Shown: piece after piece, positions 17,740-30,483 of the stretch
How positions within the stretch are numbered: position 1 is the stretch's first letter
How the letters are laid out: every line of letters starts with the position of its first letter
DNA from: Eukaryota sp. TZLM1-RC
Lineage: Eukaryota; Metamonada: BaSk clade
Length of the DNA stretch: 64,000 bases
Direction: 5' to 3'
Assembly (NCBI GenBank): GCA_040285825.1
Contig: JAUPSS010000004.1
Location: 3,541,658 to 3,605,657 of the forward strand
Notes under the pieces: model-generated
The model's database searches: none
Seen by the model: only the letters and a program-made list of their open reading frames with translations
What the model was told of the DNA's origin: nothing
Position numbers and translations under genes: made by a program

Positions 17740-18705
17740 TTAATCTAATAAAACAATTTCTATACTTGAAGCTTCTGATGTTACCAATAATGAATTTTCG
17801 ACTCCATTCAATGAAATTCCAACCACCCCTAATGAACTGTTGCTAATTTTAGCAACCATTCCCTCGTCTTCAAGGTCCATTAAATTATCAATGACACGGG
17901 AGTCTACGAGGAGGGTATCACCATTGGATGTTGATATAACGAGGTTGTTGTTGACAAACAGTAGATCAACAATACAAGACTCCGTAACATTTAAAAATGA
18001 CCTCTTTGTCAGCACTACTTTACGTTGATCTTCTCTCCGTTCAATCACTACCACTTTTCCACTTCGCAGACCACACACAATGATACTTGGATTGTTGGGA
18101 GAAGAAGTGATGGCCATGATAGGGGCATGTAGAGAAAGAGAAGACGAAGAGAGAACATCAGTTAGTACTCCATCCAAGCTTCCACAGACAACATCACCTG
18201 AACACGTGACATTAGTGGAAAGCAGGCAAGCTGTATTGATAGGGTAAAAAACCGGAAAATTCCCAAAAGACTCCATGTTGAGCCAATAAACTCCCTTGTA
18301 CGTACCCATTGCGAGTACATGAGAGGTCATACAAAATGATGCACTTAGTATTGTATCTTCAGCATGTGATGATCCAAAGATGTCACTGGGATCACTGGAC
18401 AGTTCAAGCCGGTGACCATTTTCTGAGAAAATAATATTGTATTCATAAACAAATCCTTCAGTATCAACACAAATAAAAGAATTTGAATCATGAGTTCGAA
18501 AAGATATGTATATAGCTTCACCATGAATTTCACTCCAACAGAGAGGTTCAGGTTCTACCTGTGACGAAGTGTCCCATGAGTAATATTGTACAAGATGTTC
18601 AGCCGCAGTGGATGTACCAAGAAGGAAGGATACAGGACCTGATGTGGATAAGTTCTTTTCAAAGCAGCAACAATCGATCCTGTGGGGTACGAAGGATACA
18701 AACAT
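17740..18705 (-). CDS. WD40-like beta-propeller protein
   Basis: A 321-residue protein from ATG 18705, placed tail-to-tail with CBF5. The pattern of short beta-strand blocks (PVSFLLGTSTA, ILSASFCMTSHVLAMGTYKG, VVCGSLDGVL, PSIIVCGLRSGKVVVIE, NNLVISTSNGDTLLVDSR) fits a WD40/beta-propeller of about six blades, although full GH...WD signatures are absent. The start (FVPHRIDCCCFEKN) resembles the first blade of small WD proteins such as nucleoporins Nup37/Nup43, but the likeness is not enough for a name. Function left open. Confidence 0.55.
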   Translation of the reverse strand: MFVSFVPHRIDCCCFEKNLSTSGPVSFLLGTSTAAEHLVQYYSWDTSSQVEPEPLCWSEIHGEAIYISFRTHDSNSFICVDTEGFVYEYNIIFSENGHRLELSSDPSDIFGSSHAEDTILSASFCMTSHVLAMGTYKGVYWLNMESFGNFPVFYPINTACLLSTNVTCSGDVVCGSLDGVLTDVLSSSSLSLHAPIMAITSSPNNPSIIVCGLRSGKVVVIERREDQRKVVLTKRSFLNVTESCIVDLLFVNNNLVISTSNGDTLLVDSRVIDNLMDLEDEGMVAKISNSSLGVVGISLNGVENSLLVTSEASSIEIVLLD

Positions 18706-18744
18706 CAAGATCTCAGTCTAACCTACCAAAAAAATGATAGGAAT

Positions 18745-21700
18745 TTTCATAATAACTTTTATTAAACTTACGCACTTGACAAGATAAACTCCCAACTAAT
18801 GGGACAAAATTCAATGAACCAAGATTTCCTCTACAAAATCTTGATCTGCTTGCTGTCTAGCTAAAGCTTCTCTTATTCGATTGAAAAACCGAGGTAATCT
18901 ATTAATGATGGCAAATTGAATCCGAGAGCGCCATAAAAAATATCAAATCTTTTCATTGTTTTTTCTTGAACCATTTTTGGATATCATTCAAACAAGTTCC
19001 TGCTTCTACTGACAGTCTTCATTTTATCGAAAATGGGAAAGTAATAAAAACAAGTGGTCTGTTTCTATCAGCATTAGCCTCTCCGATACCTTTGTCATCT
19101 TTTCTATGTTTTTCCTTAGCTTTAAATTCAAGAGCACTTACAGGATTAAGTTTTCTTTTTTGAACCAAAGTGTCGTTTGCAACATTACAGGAGACAAAGT
19201 CAACAACAGCTTCAGAGTTCTCAATACAATCACAGTATACATCACTTCCATCATCAGAACCAAAATTATTCAATGGCAGTGTTTCCTTCAGCAGAGGCTC
19301 TTTGATACACGAAATTCTTGCAGTTTGTGCAGAGGTAAAAACAGTGTCTCTAACAGCATCATGCAATGAAGAACGATAAGTTATCAATTTAGAACAATTC
19401 AGAGCATGGCGCAAAGTGAGTTGCAGTGAATTCGAACAAATACAGATTTCTTTTGATAATAATTGATTAATGGGGATATTCAAATATTATCTCTTTTTTG
19501 TTAAACGCTTCATTATTAGCACACAGTCCAAATCTTCGTGGTACAATGGTTACAAACAGTGAAAAATCTGATGACTGATTTTCACAAACATCCTTTTCCA
19601 ATAACAATGAGTAAAGATCATGATTTAAAACAGCCGAGCTGTTCATAATTTTATAAAGATCATTTTCATACATCTCAGTCAATCGTTTCTGTAATTTTCG
19701 AAGAGTGTATTTTAAGTTTCAAAGATTCTTTTCCGGAATATTATCATTGAATGATTGGGGAAAGCATCAACTCCATTTTTCTACTTCAATTTTTGAAATT
19801 TCTTCATTTAATGCAACAACAGTGGAACTTTGCGTTGTCATTAATAAATCTTACCAATCTGCAAATCTTTCAGAAAACTCAAAAATTGCATTTCTACATC
19901 CACCAATAAAAGCACATGAAGTAAGAATAGAAGCCTTTGTCCAACCTAAACCGCCATAAAGTGGACTAAGATAAGCATGATCTGGAATTTGGAACATTTT
20001 ACATCCCAGTAATTGTGACAACACTTTTGCACGTAATTCATTAAACTTTTGAGCCAAAGGTCTAGTGATAAGAGGATTTGTAGATCGAAATATATGATTA
20101 AAGTTGGAAATAAAACATAGTGTTATAATGGTAAATTTGATATGTTTCTGTATATCTAAAATCATTATTTGGTCAATTTTTCAGAAATTAAGCTCAACTT
20201 TTCATACAATTCTTCGGTAATTTCATCATTATTTCCTAAAAACGAACCCAAATGACAAATAGCATCAATTGAATATTATTTAGCTTGAATTTCATTACCA
20301 TCAACTATTGTAGAAACTGGATAATTCGAAAGTATAACACATTTCAGTAAATTAAGTTGGAGGCCAATTTTGTAAAATAGTTCTGTGAAACATACAGTTG
20401 CTTTTTTCACAATTTTTAAGTCACTTATAAGAACAACGTCATCCATATAGGCAATCATTTTTAGCGAAGGAAACATCTCCTGAATTTGTAATAAAATAGG
20501 ATGAATGGCCAAACAAAACAAAAGAGGTCCAAAGGGATCTCCTTGAATAACACCACTTGATGATTTCAAATCAGAATCACCAAAATGCAAATCAGAAGTT
20601 GTTTGAGAATAAGGCATCAATTCTGGCAAATATTGTAACAACGCACCATAAAGACTGCGACGACTAATTGAATTGAATGCATTGCTAAATTCCAACGACA
20701 TACAAACATTGAATTCATTTTGATGAAATCAAACATCTGTAACAAATACTGCTGAAGAAACTCCATCAGTGTTATTAAGTCCATATTGAAAGGCAACAAA
20801 TTTATTTTACTTTTTCATTAAATCTATTTGAGCAGCAAGCAGAAAAAATATTGTGTAAACTTTCAGAGACCGCAATTGGACGAACATCCATTTTTGAGTT
20901 CTTTACAAGTGCAGTTAAACGTGAACATCTTAATTCTTCAGGATATTTAAGTTGACCAGTTAAAATTCTATTGAAAAATATGGTTGATAAAATAGGACAA
21001 TCTTCTGAAGAAATAACCATGGCTTTGATATGATCAATTCGAAACCCCAGAAAAACCAGCAGACTTTCCGCGTGGTCGCTTTTCCATCACTGAAAATACT
21101 TCTAATGTCATCAATTGATGACTTTCCCATTAATCTCCATAATAATTTTGATCCATTATTGGGTTTTCAAATGGATGAAGGATCTTGTGTTTGTATACAG
21201 TTCGTTTATTATTGGGAGTTTTGACTCCTGGATCGAAGTAGACAAAGCACTAGACCACTTGTTATCAAAACATTTATCTTCAAAAATTTGTCTCAATTTT
21301 TCAGCTGACAGTTTTCTTGGTGCATTATCAGTTAAATTTTCAGAATTTTCAACAAAATGTTGTTCAAAAGGAGCACAAAAAAAACCAAAAAATTCCCAAA
21401 GAATATTGATAGCATACTTTCCCTTACATAATTGATCCGAAAATCTTTTAAAAACAAAAGCAAATTCATTGCATTTCAACGGATGTATTTCTTGAGGGAT
21501 TTTTGAGGGAGGATGGTAATTGTCGACTATTCAGCATTTGAAGCATCGATCAACAGTTTTACCTTTTGCATTTTTTCTAAAGGAACACCACAATTGTGGA
21601 AAACTTTGTGCTTGATTCGATTGTTAACTGGCTTTGCAACTACTTGTGGAAATTGAAGAAATTTCAGTTGATCTCGTTTTTTCTGCACTTCAATTGCGTC

Positions 21701-21890
21701 AACTGTAACAAAAGTATGACGTTTATTCATCAAAAGTAAAAACTCTACAAAATCTGATACATTATCAACTTTTGACCAAGAAATTGAAGTATTGAGTGTA
21801 AAATCAACCATTTGTTGATATCTCTTGGGTGTCAATTCGAAGGGCTGTGGTTGATAAGTGTAAATAATTCTTTGCTATTGCTTCAACCAT
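18745..21890 (-). mobile_element. Element B copy 2, most complete but decayed copy
   Basis: About 3.1 kb on the minus strand. From its 5' end: an N-terminal segment (21835-21156, frames with TPKRYQQMVDFTLN and APRKLSAEKLRQIF), then the reverse transcriptase with DVRPIAVSESLHNIF (about 20870), LEFSNAFNSISRRSLYG (about 20690), SSGVIQGDPFGPLLFCLAIH (about 20540) and AYMDDVVLIS (about 20450). The Cys/His knuckle (CICSNSLQLTLRHALNC, about 19410) and the endonuclease-like end (about 19250-18990) follow. Several frameshifts and stops make it non-functional. It is the only copy that keeps sequence upstream of the RT. Ends are approximate; no clear target duplication was found. Confidence 0.8.
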
Positions 21891-22011
21891 CATCGGAATA
21901 CAATTCTTCTGAAAGATAAATAAACTTAAATTAAATCAATTACTGAATAACTAACCTAGGCAAAACACATACAGTGAGTTTATTAATGTCTCAAGACAAA
22001 AAATGTACATA

Positions 22012-22326
22012 TCAAGATTCAGCTTCCCTTGATGGTTCAGACTTCCTTGAAAGTTTAAAGAATCTCTTGAAAGTTTGTAATGAATCACGGCTCGATCGTT
22101 GAGTTGATAGAGCATCAGAAGGAGGTTCTATAGGAGGAAGACTCTCTAATTGGGCTAAACTGTCTTCTATAGAAGCACTAACTTCAATCAACGAGTTAGT
22201 GGTGGCCGAAAGGGTGTTCAACTGTGCAGCAAGGGACGGTAGATGATTGATACCAGACGAGAATAAATCGTAGTGGTATTTACGTTGTTTAATCTGATCG
22301 TCTAGTATTCCTATGTATGTCATCAT
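22012..22326 (-). CDS. Small coiled-coil protein
   Basis: Not firmly recognised. A 104-residue frame with two ATGs in a row (22326, 22323). Residues 5-65 have heptad-like hydrophobic spacing (ILDDQIKQRKYHYDLF, LPSLAAQLNTLSATTNSLIE, EDSLAQLESLPPI). The tail is Ser/Arg-rich (STQRSSRDSL, SRKSEPSREAES). The layout recalls short BLOC-1/BORC-type coiled-coil subunits, which is a guess. It sits at the edge of the spacer, next to the right arm. Confidence 0.5.
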   Translation of the reverse strand: MMTYIGILDDQIKQRKYHYDLFSSGINHLPSLAAQLNTLSATTNSLIEVSASIEDSLAQLESLPPIEPPSDALSTQRSSRDSLQTFKRFFKLSRKSEPSREAES

Positions 22327-24101
22327 TTTCTGATGTAAGACGAAGAAAAAGGGATGAACAAACCCCTAATGTATGTGTAGTTTCGTGAATAGAAGTTATA
22401 CATGAGTTGACTGAAGTTGTAGAGTTCATCAATGTACTCTTACTCAGGGACTAAGATTTTGCCTGAAGATCTTGTTCTTTTAACTTTTAAATTTTAACGA
22501 AATCAACACTATTCTTTCCACTTTCTTACATATCCATCTCCTTAAATGTAATATTGAAGACTGGAAATATGAATCTGTTTTTGCAGTTAGTTTCATATAG
22601 AGTATATTCAAAGTCCTGACACACCATGGAAAAAGGAACATTCATTTACAATTAAACCAAAACTTCCTTATAGAGAAATAGCAAATGGTTTCAAAATAAA
22701 ATAATGGGTAGATACCACAAAATGGACAAATGGCACAAATACAAGAACAAGTATTAAAACTCATTTATTTAGATAATGATGAGAATGGCACATTTCAAAA
22801 TCTGGTCACATTTACACAAGCCCAACATGTAAGACAAGTAGGTCATCTAATAATACAATCTTTACATTGCATCTTTAAATTACAAAAAGACTTGTATGAA
22901 GAAATTTAAAATAAAATTGTTAATTCTATTTTTCTCCTTTTTTAATTTTTAATCACTCTTTTTATTATGTCAATAATTACCGATCATTTTAAATCAAATT
23001 GAATCATTGTTATTTCTTAAATTCATCAACATTACGGAATGAGGGAGATCTTCAAGTAGTAAAAGGTTTGCTCAAGAAGATTCAAAGGTACCACTAAACA
23101 GTGTACACCAATTAGTGTTAATTCACATTGGCCCTTGGAAAAAAAGTTTGGAGATCTTTATCACCATAGAGAAGAGATCTGGAAGAGTTCTCACTTCTCT
23201 TAGGTATCACATGTATTGTGTTCCCAGATATAGAAAAGTGAATAATAATCATGCCATTAAATAATATTACTATTAACTAGCCAAGTTATGTCCTGAAAAA
23301 TTATTCATGTCAAAACACAATTGAGCTGCAACGCTGATAACGATATTGTACTCCATTTAGTGGGGAAAAAATCTTCAATTTCATGTGTCTCTTGGACAGA
23401 CACTGTTTAAATTGAAGTTTTAAATAATTAAAATATTTTAAATAAATTATTTTAATTAGATATCACTCAGCAACCGATACAGATCGAAATTTAGGGCACC
23501 TGCTTCCATAATTTCTACAGTTTGATTAACTGATTTTTTGTTATTTATGGTAAGTACTCAAACAAAATTTAGTCAGGTACAATACAATTTAAAAAATGCT
23601 CTGAATGGAAAATAGATACTTTTTTTGAAGATTGGTTCAAATAGCTTGTCTAGTTTAATGCTCACAGAAAATGTAATTATGGTTCACGCTGGAAAGTGTT
23701 GTATTAGATTCAAGAGCTCGAGCATGCTGCTAAAATCTTACATCACATGCACACCTACAGTACGCTCTCGGTTTAGAAACAAATTTATTGAAGTTTCTTG
23801 ATAGATGAAAAATTTGGTCTCGTAATAAATAAAGTTGATTCATAAAGACTAAGTTCATCAAACCAAAATTCCAATTATACAAGATACCCAACTACTGATA
23901 CAAAAATATATACCAGTTATGGAAAATGTAGACACATCTTGAACTTTATCTATTTCAAAGCAAGACTTTTCTTGAGTAGATTGCATAGGAGATTTTGGAT
24001 TTTTGGATATTCATATTCTTGGTTTTTGTGACAAAAAATAAGTTTGCCCAATTTCATAATGAATAATTTGTATCATATACAATTCTATTGAATTAAATGG
24101 A
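22327..24101. other. Non-coding DNA, mostly right-arm repeat
   Basis: No gene seen. From about 22505 it is the reverse complement of 5480-7040, with scattered substitutions and small indels. Confidence 0.5.
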
Positions 24102-26537
24102 CTTAATGTATTTATTGAATTTGCACACTTAATTGAATTAACTCAATACTAATGGGACGAATGTCATTGAACCAAGATTTCCTCTGCAAAATCTTGATCT
24201 CCTTGCTGTCTAGCTAAAGCTTCTCTTATTCGATTGAAAAACCGTGGTAATCTATTAATAATGGCAAATTGAATCCGTGAACGCCATAAAAATATATCAA
24301 ATCTTTTCATTGTTTTTTCTTGAACCATTTTTTGGAAGTCATTCAAAAAAGTTTCTGCTTCAACTGATAATCTTCCGTTTATCGAAAATGGAAAAGCAAT
24401 AAAAACTAGCTGTGTATTTCTTCCTGCATTAGCTTCTTCAATATCTTTATCATATTTTCTATGTTTTTCTTTTGCTTTAAAATCAAGAGCAGTCACAGGA
24501 TTAAGTTTTCTTCTGTGAACCAAAGTATCATTTGCAACATTACATGAAACAAAGTCAACAATAGCTTCAGAATTATCAATCCAATCACAGTATACATCAC
24601 CTCTATCATCAGAACCAAAATTATTCAGAGAAAGTGTTTCCTTCAGCAGGGGCTCTTTGCTACACGATATCCTTGCAGTTTGTGCCATAATGAAAAAAAA
24701 ACAGTGTCTCTAACAGCATCATGTAATGAAGAACGATAAGTTATCAATTTAGAGCAATTCAGAGCATGGCTCAAAGTGAGTTGAGGTGAATTCGAACAAA
24801 TACATTTTTCTTTTGATAATAATTGATTAATGGGGATGTTCAAATATAATCTCATTTTTGTTACAAATGCTTCATTAGTGGCACACAACCCAAATCTTCG
24901 TGGTACAATAGTTACAAGAAGTGAAGAATCTGACGACTTGTTTTCACAAACACCCTTTTCCAATAACAATGAGTGAAGATCTTGATTTAAAACAGCCGAG
25001 CTGCATATATTATTATAAAGATCTTTTTCATACATTCCAGTCAATCGTTTCTGTAATGTTCGAAGAGTGTATTTCAAATTTAAAACATTTTTTTCTGGAA
25101 TATTGCCATTGAATGATTGGGGAAAACATCGACCCCATTTTTCTGCATCAATTTTTGAAATTTCTTCATTTAATGCAAAAACAGTGGAACTTTGCGTTGT
25201 CATCAATAAATCTTCCCAATCTGCAAATCTTTCGGAAAACTCAAAGATTGCATTTCTGCATCCACCAACAAAAGCACGTCCACCCTAAACCGCCATAATG
25301 TGGACTAAGGTAAGCATGATCTGGAATTTGAAACATTTTACATCCCAGTAATTGAGACAAAACTTTTGCACGTAACTCATTAAACTTCTGAGCCAAAGGT
25401 CTAGTGACGAGAGGATTTGTAGATCGAAATATATGATTAAACTTGGAACTAAAACACAGTCTTATAATGGTAAATTTGATGTGTTTTTTATATCTAAATT
25501 CATCATTCGGTCAATTTTGTCAGAAATTGAGTTCAACTTTTCAAACAATTTTTTAGTAATTTCATCATTATTTCCTAAAAACGAACCCAAATGACGAATA
25601 GCATCAATTGAATATAATTTGGCTTGAATTTCAATACCATCAACTATTGTCGAAACTGGTGAATTCGATAACAAAACACATTTAAGTAAATTAAGTCGGA
25701 CACCAATTTTGGTAAATAATTCTTTAAAACATACAGTTGCTTGTTTCACAATATTTAAATCACCAATAAGCACAACATCATCAATATATGCAATCATTTT
25801 TAGTGAAGGAAACATCTCTTGAATTTGCAGTAAAATAGGATGGCCAAACAAAACAAAAGAGGCCCTAACGGATCTCCTTGCTTTACACCACTTGATGAAC
25901 TCAAAATGTTGTTACCAAAATGTAAATTAGAATATGTGCAATATGTTGATTGAAAATACGGTATTAATTCCGGCATATATTGCAATAGAGTACCATGGAT
26001 ACTGCAACGACTTAGTGAATTGAAAGCATTACTAAAATCCAATGACATACAAACATTGGATTCATTTTGGCGAAATAAAACATCAGTAGCAAATATCGCT
26101 GAAGAGACTCCATCTGTGGTATTAATACCATATTGAAAGGGTAATAAAATTTTTTTTGCTTTCTCATTGAACCTGCTTAAGCAACACGCAAAAAAATATT
26201 GTGTAAGCTCTCAGAGACTGCAATAGGACGAACATCCATTTTTGAATTTTTGACAAGTGCAGTCAAACGAGAACTTCTTAATTCTTCTGGGTATTTGAGT
26301 TGACCAGATAATATTTTGTTGAAAAATTTGGTCAATAAACCAAGACAATCTTCTGAAGAAATAATCGCGGCTTTTACATGATCAATAGTAATACCAGAAA
26401 GTCCGGCAGACTTACCGCGTGGTCTCTTTTTGATCACCGAAAAAACTGCTGATGGCATCAATGGATAATTTTCCCAGTATGTGCCATAAAAATTTTGATC
26501 CATTATAGGGTCTTCATAAGGATGAAGTATTTTTAGT
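24102..26537 (-). mobile_element. Element B copy 3 in the right arm
   Basis: A 2.4-kb insertion bounded by TTAAATGGA at 24093-24101 and 26538-26546; the left arm at about 5455 has an uninterrupted near-identical site. The 5' end keeps FSVIKKRPRGKSAGLSGITI and DVRPIAVSESLHNIF. The RT has LDFSNAFNSLSRCSIHG, SSGVKQGDPLGPLLFCLAI and AYIDDVVLIG, where the usual Met of YMDD is Ile. The Cys/His knuckle (CICSNSPQLTLSHALNC) and endonuclease part (RGDVYCDWIDNSEAIVDFV) follow. Frameshifts near 25830, 25480, 25270 and 24690 disable it. The 3' end on this strand is TTATTGAATTTGCACACTTAATT. Confidence 0.88.
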
Positions 26538-27323
26538 TTAAATGGATGGAAGGCCCATGAAAAATATTTTCAACTCAATAAGCGAAATTCTTACCTATAC
26601 CCTTAACTACAAAATAAAATAATAAAAAGAACAGAACAGAATAGTAATAAGAAAATCACATTTAACAACTTGAGCTTCCATTTATGTATCATTACAAGCA
26701 GTGTTTGAAATTTCAACCACTGGATGCCACCAGGTGTTTTATTTGGTGATAAATTGAACCACCTGGTTGATGATTCTTGACACACATCTTCAATCTTCCT
26801 AACATAACAAATTCTTTCCAACATAATGTTTTATTACCAATAATTTGTTATACATGTTTTACTATTGTTTGTGGACACCCACAGCCATTTGCAAGTTTAT
26901 AAAATAGCAAGGATTTATTCAGGAAGAATTAAGAGGTGGCATTGAATTTCACCTGGTTTAGCACCGGGTACAACCTAGAGCACCTGATACAGCTGGTGCA
27001 CCTGATGTTTCGCTGGGTGAAAGTGTTGAAACGCTGGTGATTTCAAACACTGATTACAAGACTTGATCAAATGAAACAAATGATCCTCTTGTACATCTCC
27101 CTTAATAAATATGTAGGACCTGCATGATGGTGGACGATTTAGTATTGAGGATTGAAGCAACATTGCTGCCTTGTTAGTAAAAAACAGTGTTGTAGTGTAA
27201 GATTATCCACGAATTTGTGGAACTCCTGATCATTGAGAGGAATTTCGAAATATGATTCCAACCGCAGCAATCAAGCAAGAAATGCTCTCCACTCACAAAT
27301 CAAGAATCACCATTAAGAAACAA

Positions 27324-27343
27324 CAATTAATCTTGGCGAGACA
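27324..27343 (+). promoter_or_regulatory. Putative histone promoter element, right H4
   Basis: CAATTAATCTTGGCGAGACA, 70-89 bp before the ATG, unchanged from the left arm. Confidence 0.45.
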
Positions 27344-27412
27344 ATTTGCAAAATCAAAACTCAAATTCCCAAACTCCTTTCAAATCTTGTATTCTTATCT
27401 TCATCGATCTCA

Positions 27413-27724
27413 ATGGCTGGCCGTGGAAAAGGTGGAAAAGGTTTAGGTAAAGGTGGTGCCAAGCGCCATAGAAAGGTTCTTCGTGAAAACATCCAAGGTA
27501 TTACCAAGCCTGCTATTCGTCGTCTTGCTCGTCGTGGTGGTGTCAAGCGTATCTCTGCACTTATCTATGATGAAACCCGTACTGTTCTCCGTACTTTCCT
27601 CGAAAACGTGATCCGTGACTCTGTTACTTATTGTGAACATGCCAGAAGGAAGACTGTCACTGCCATGGATGTTGTCTATGCTTTGAAACGTCATGGACGT
27701 GTTTTGTATGGTTTTGGTGTTTAG
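27413..27724 (+). CDS. Histone H4 (right copy)
   Basis: 103 residues, the same protein as the left copy although intergenic DNA around it has drifted. It has an intact ATG, hairpin and upstream element, so it is presumably expressed. The unusual residues of the left copy (Ala1, [17 protein letters not shown], final GFGV) are all shared. Its nearest downstream neighbour is an element A insertion, 363 bp beyond the stop, which separates it from H2A without touching its 3' hairpin. Confidence 0.98.
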   Translation: MAGRGKGGKGLGKGGAKRHRKVLRENIQGITKPAIRRLARRGGVKRISALIYDETRTVLRTFLENVIRDSVTYCEHARRKTVTAMDVVYALKRHGRVLYGFGV

Positions 27725-27738
27725 GTTTTTGTTTTTGG

Positions 27739-27754
27739 GGTGTTTTTCAACACT
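27739..27754 (+). terminator. Histone 3' stem-loop of right H4
   Basis: GGTGTTTTTCAACACT, followed by TATAAAGC where the left copy has AATAAAG, so the downstream A-rich signal is weaker in this arm. Confidence 0.87.
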
Positions 27755-28087
27755 TATAAAGCTTTTAAATTTGATTTATTTGTTGTTTTAATTTAGCTTA
27801 TAATTTTCTATAATTTGTTTGAAACTGATTATTTAATTTGGAATCGTTGACTAACATTCTCATCATTTATAAGACAATAGCTTGAATTGTACTTGCCAAG
27901 ACCTTCAGTTCATTGTGTTTGAATGTAAAGATTAGCCATAAAGTGTTGGTCAATTAACCATTTTCTGGGTGTTTTGCTTCTTGTACATGTCAAGCGTCCT
28001 CATTTACAGATCTTGCATACATAAACTCATTCCTACAGCTCAGTTACTTGGATTCTAGGATTCAATATTTGCAGTTTTGGTTCTTTA

Positions 28088-29034
28088 TTTTTTTTAAAAC
28101 TGGAATATTTATTGAGATAAAAATAACCATCTAGAATTCAATATCCTCCAAACAAGCGTCACTATTACTGAACCTACTCACAGCATTACGTTCATATTCT
28201 ACACCGATAGCTAAAAGTGCCTTTGAAATCATTGTAGGAATAGACTTGAAAATGCAAAAAACAATTCTATTTAACCAGAAAGTGGAGTTCATTGTTTTAC
28301 AAGACGTATTCAGTAACACTTTTTTAAAATTTTCCAAAAAGTGCAACCCTGAAGGTCCAGTATTGCCAAAAAGAGAAATTGCAAACGGCACAAACTGATA
28401 TTTCACTTGTTCCACTCTACCTAACTGTGTCAAAGGTTCTTCATATTGTTTTATCTTCTTTTTTTTGGCGTTAGATAACGGCGAATCAGCGGAATACACT
28501 AAACGAGCAGCAGAATTTTTGCAAACATCAACCGAGACAACATCTACAACATTGAGAACACCATCGATCCCTGGAGCTACTAAATCTGCCCTTCTTTTAC
28601 CAAAGGAATCATCAGTTTGATCTGAAGACAGCTTACGTACTGATGGCTCAATAAATGCCTCTATATTGAAACTTTTGCACATGGCATATAATTGATCACG
28701 AACTGAGTCATGAACAAGTGTGCGATAAGTTATAAAATACTTACAGTTTAAAATATGGGAAAGCGTAACAACACTCTTGCAGCGACAAATTAAATCATTT
28801 GGTAATGAACAAGGCCATAGAAAACATCTCATTCTCATTAAAGTGGTCCATTGGTGATCATTAAGTAGAAGGCCATAAATGTTGGGAGATTAGGCAACTT
28901 GAGCAATTGTCTTCAAGATCAATCAAAAAGTTTGCAAAAACGGGATTTTTTCCCTTAGCCAAGCTAAGACGTACAATATAATCCAAGTTTTCTAAAACTT
29001 TCAAGATTTTTTTCTGCAATTTTGCAAAAGTCAG
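28088..29034 (-). mobile_element. Element A copy, 5'-truncated, between H4 and H2A
   Basis: A 947-bp insertion with a 12-bp duplication TTTGGTTCTTTA (28076-28087 and 29035-29046); the left arm has the unfilled site at about 3938-3955. It carries the last part of the element A protein: a broken piece (28850-29030), then an intact 235-residue frame (28131-28838) with CRCKSVVTLSHILNC and the endonuclease motifs RRADLVAP, NVVDVVSVD and KKKKIKQYEEP. The 3' end AATAAATATTCCAGTTTT plus A-run matches the complete copy at 57350. Confidence 0.92.
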
Positions 29035-29105
29035 TTTGGTTCTTTAAGAAAGATAAAATGAAGAACTTTTTAATTAAATAAGAAAATCACATTTATTACC
29101 CAAAT

Positions 29106-29121
29106 AGTGTTGAAAAACACC
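29106..29121 (-). terminator. Histone 3' stem-loop of right H2A
   Basis: GGTGTTTTTCAACACT on the minus strand, followed by GGGTAATAAATG. The element A insertion begins about 60 bp further on and leaves the hairpin and AATAAA intact. Confidence 0.88.
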
Positions 29122-29133
29122 ATACAAAACAAC

Positions 29134-29517
29134 CTAGATTTCCTGGGAAGCTTGTTCTTCGGCTTCAACACGAGCCTTGGATCCCTTGGGAAGGAGATCG
29201 GAATGAATATGAGGAAGAACACCACCAGAGGGAATCATGATGTGGGACAAGAGCTTGCTAAGTTCTTCATCATTACGGATAGCCAAGAGAATGTGTCTGG
29301 GGACAATACGAGTCTTCTTGTTATCTCTAGCAGCGTTACCAGACAATTCAAGGACCTCAGCGGTGAGGTATTCAAGGACAGCAGCCATATAGACGGGAGC
29401 GCCAGCTGCAATACGTTCAGCATAGCGACCTTCACGGAGGTAACGACGGATACGACCTACAGGGAATTGGAGTCCTGCTTTGAAGGAGAGAGTACGAGCA
29501 CCAGTTTCTTCAGCCAT
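29134..29517 (-). CDS. Histone H2A, H2A.X-type (right copy)
   Basis: 127 residues, identical to the left copy, including the Lys-poor N-terminus and the SQEI end. ATG at 29517. It is divergent from H2B across 149 bp, as in the left arm. Third-position differences between the two arms with no residue change indicate selection on the protein, or repeated conversion between arms. Confidence 0.97.
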   Translation of the reverse strand: MAEETGARTLSFKAGLQFPVGRIRRYLREGRYAERIAAGAPVYMAAVLEYLTAEVLELSGNAARDNKKTRIVPRHILLAIRNDEELSKLLSHIMIPSGGVLPHIHSDLLPKGSKARVEAEEQASQEI

Positions 29518-29574
29518 GAGAGATAAATTAATGAGGATGAGGAAATTGAATTTCAATTTCAACACGACAATTTT

Positions 29575-29592
29575 GATTGTTGCAAGATTGTC
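29575..29592. promoter_or_regulatory. Putative shared H2A/H2B promoter element (right)
   Basis: GATTGTTGCAAGATTGTC, the exact complement of the left-arm element at 3401-3418, at matching distances from both genes. Confidence 0.4.
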
Positions 29593-29666
29593 ATTTGTGG
29601 CAAACCATTGAATCAGCTTGTTTTTGGTGCAAAACCTGAATCTTGATCACCATTTCTCTCAATCTC

Positions 29667-30101
29667 ATGCCTGGAAAAAAGTCTGTAAAGTCTACCAAAT
29701 CCATCAAGGGCGTTCCCTCCAAAGCCCCATCAAAGGCCCCTGCCAAAGCTGTAAGCAAAGCTGTTGCTGAAGGAGGTGCTGCCGCTGCTGTCCCCAAGCG
29801 TAAGAAGGCCCGTAAGGAGACATGGGCTACCTACATTTACCGTGTCCTTCGCCAAGTTCATCCCGATACTGGTATCTCCACCAAGGCCATGGGAATCATG
29901 AACTCTTTTGTCAATGACATTTTTGAACGTATCGCCACTGAAGCTTCCCGTCTTGCTCGTGTCAACAAGAGGAATACTCTTTCTTCTCGTGAGATTCAGA
30001 CTGCTGTTAGATTATTGTTGCCTGGTGAGCTCTCCAAGCATGCTGTTTCTGAAGGTACCAAGGCTGTTACCAAGTTTACCTCTGCTGGTGAAGGTGAATA
30101 G
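29667..30101 (+). CDS. Histone H2B (right copy)
   Basis: 144 residues from ATG 29667; an upstream in-frame extension lacks support because the left gene starts at the equivalent Met. It differs from the left protein by a single tail residue ([10 protein letters not shown] in place of [10 protein letters not shown]). The fold, the ubiquitin-site Lys in EGTKAV and the acidic end AGEGE are conserved. Confidence 0.98.
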   Translation: MPGKKSVKSTKSIKGVPSKAPSKAPAKAVSKAVAEGGAAAAVPKRKKARKETWATYIYRVLRQVHPDTGISTKAMGIMNSFVNDIFERIATEASRLARVNKRNTLSSREIQTAVRLLLPGELSKHAVSEGTKAVTKFTSAGEGE

Positions 30102-30117
30102 ATTTGTGGTATTTGAT

Positions 30118-30133
30118 GGTGTTTTTCAACACT
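30118..30133 (+). terminator. Histone 3' stem-loop of right H2B
   Basis: GGTGTTTTTCAACACT, 16 bases after the stop, followed by GGATAAAT as in the left arm. Confidence 0.87.
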
Positions 30134-30400
30134 GGATAAATTTGTTTTTTATTGTGTATTTTAATTTAGTATATTTTATTGATGTTTTCATCTGAATTCA
30201 AGTTTTTGGGGAAATACAAATGACAATTGTTCAATAAAATTGGGATTTGCTAAACCTGTTGTTCCTAAACAGAACCCACATTGAATATTTCAATAGTTCC
30301 ATATAGGAACAGAATTTAGTGCACGTCTAATGAAGAGTGACAACAAAGCCGTAGGTCTACACAACCAAACCACCGAAAACTAACCAACAAAAGCAAATGA

Positions 30401-30420
30401 CAATTGATTCTTCCAAGACA
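30401..30420 (+). promoter_or_regulatory. Putative H3 promoter element, altered in the right arm
   Basis: CAATTGATTCTTCCAAGACA, 64-83 bp before the H3 ATG. It differs from the left arm by one base in the core (CTTG to CTTC). Confidence 0.35.
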
Positions 30421-30483
30421 TTTTCCCTGCTCTGAATTTCTGCTCAATTACAATGCTTTTCACAATAATCCTGATCTACACTA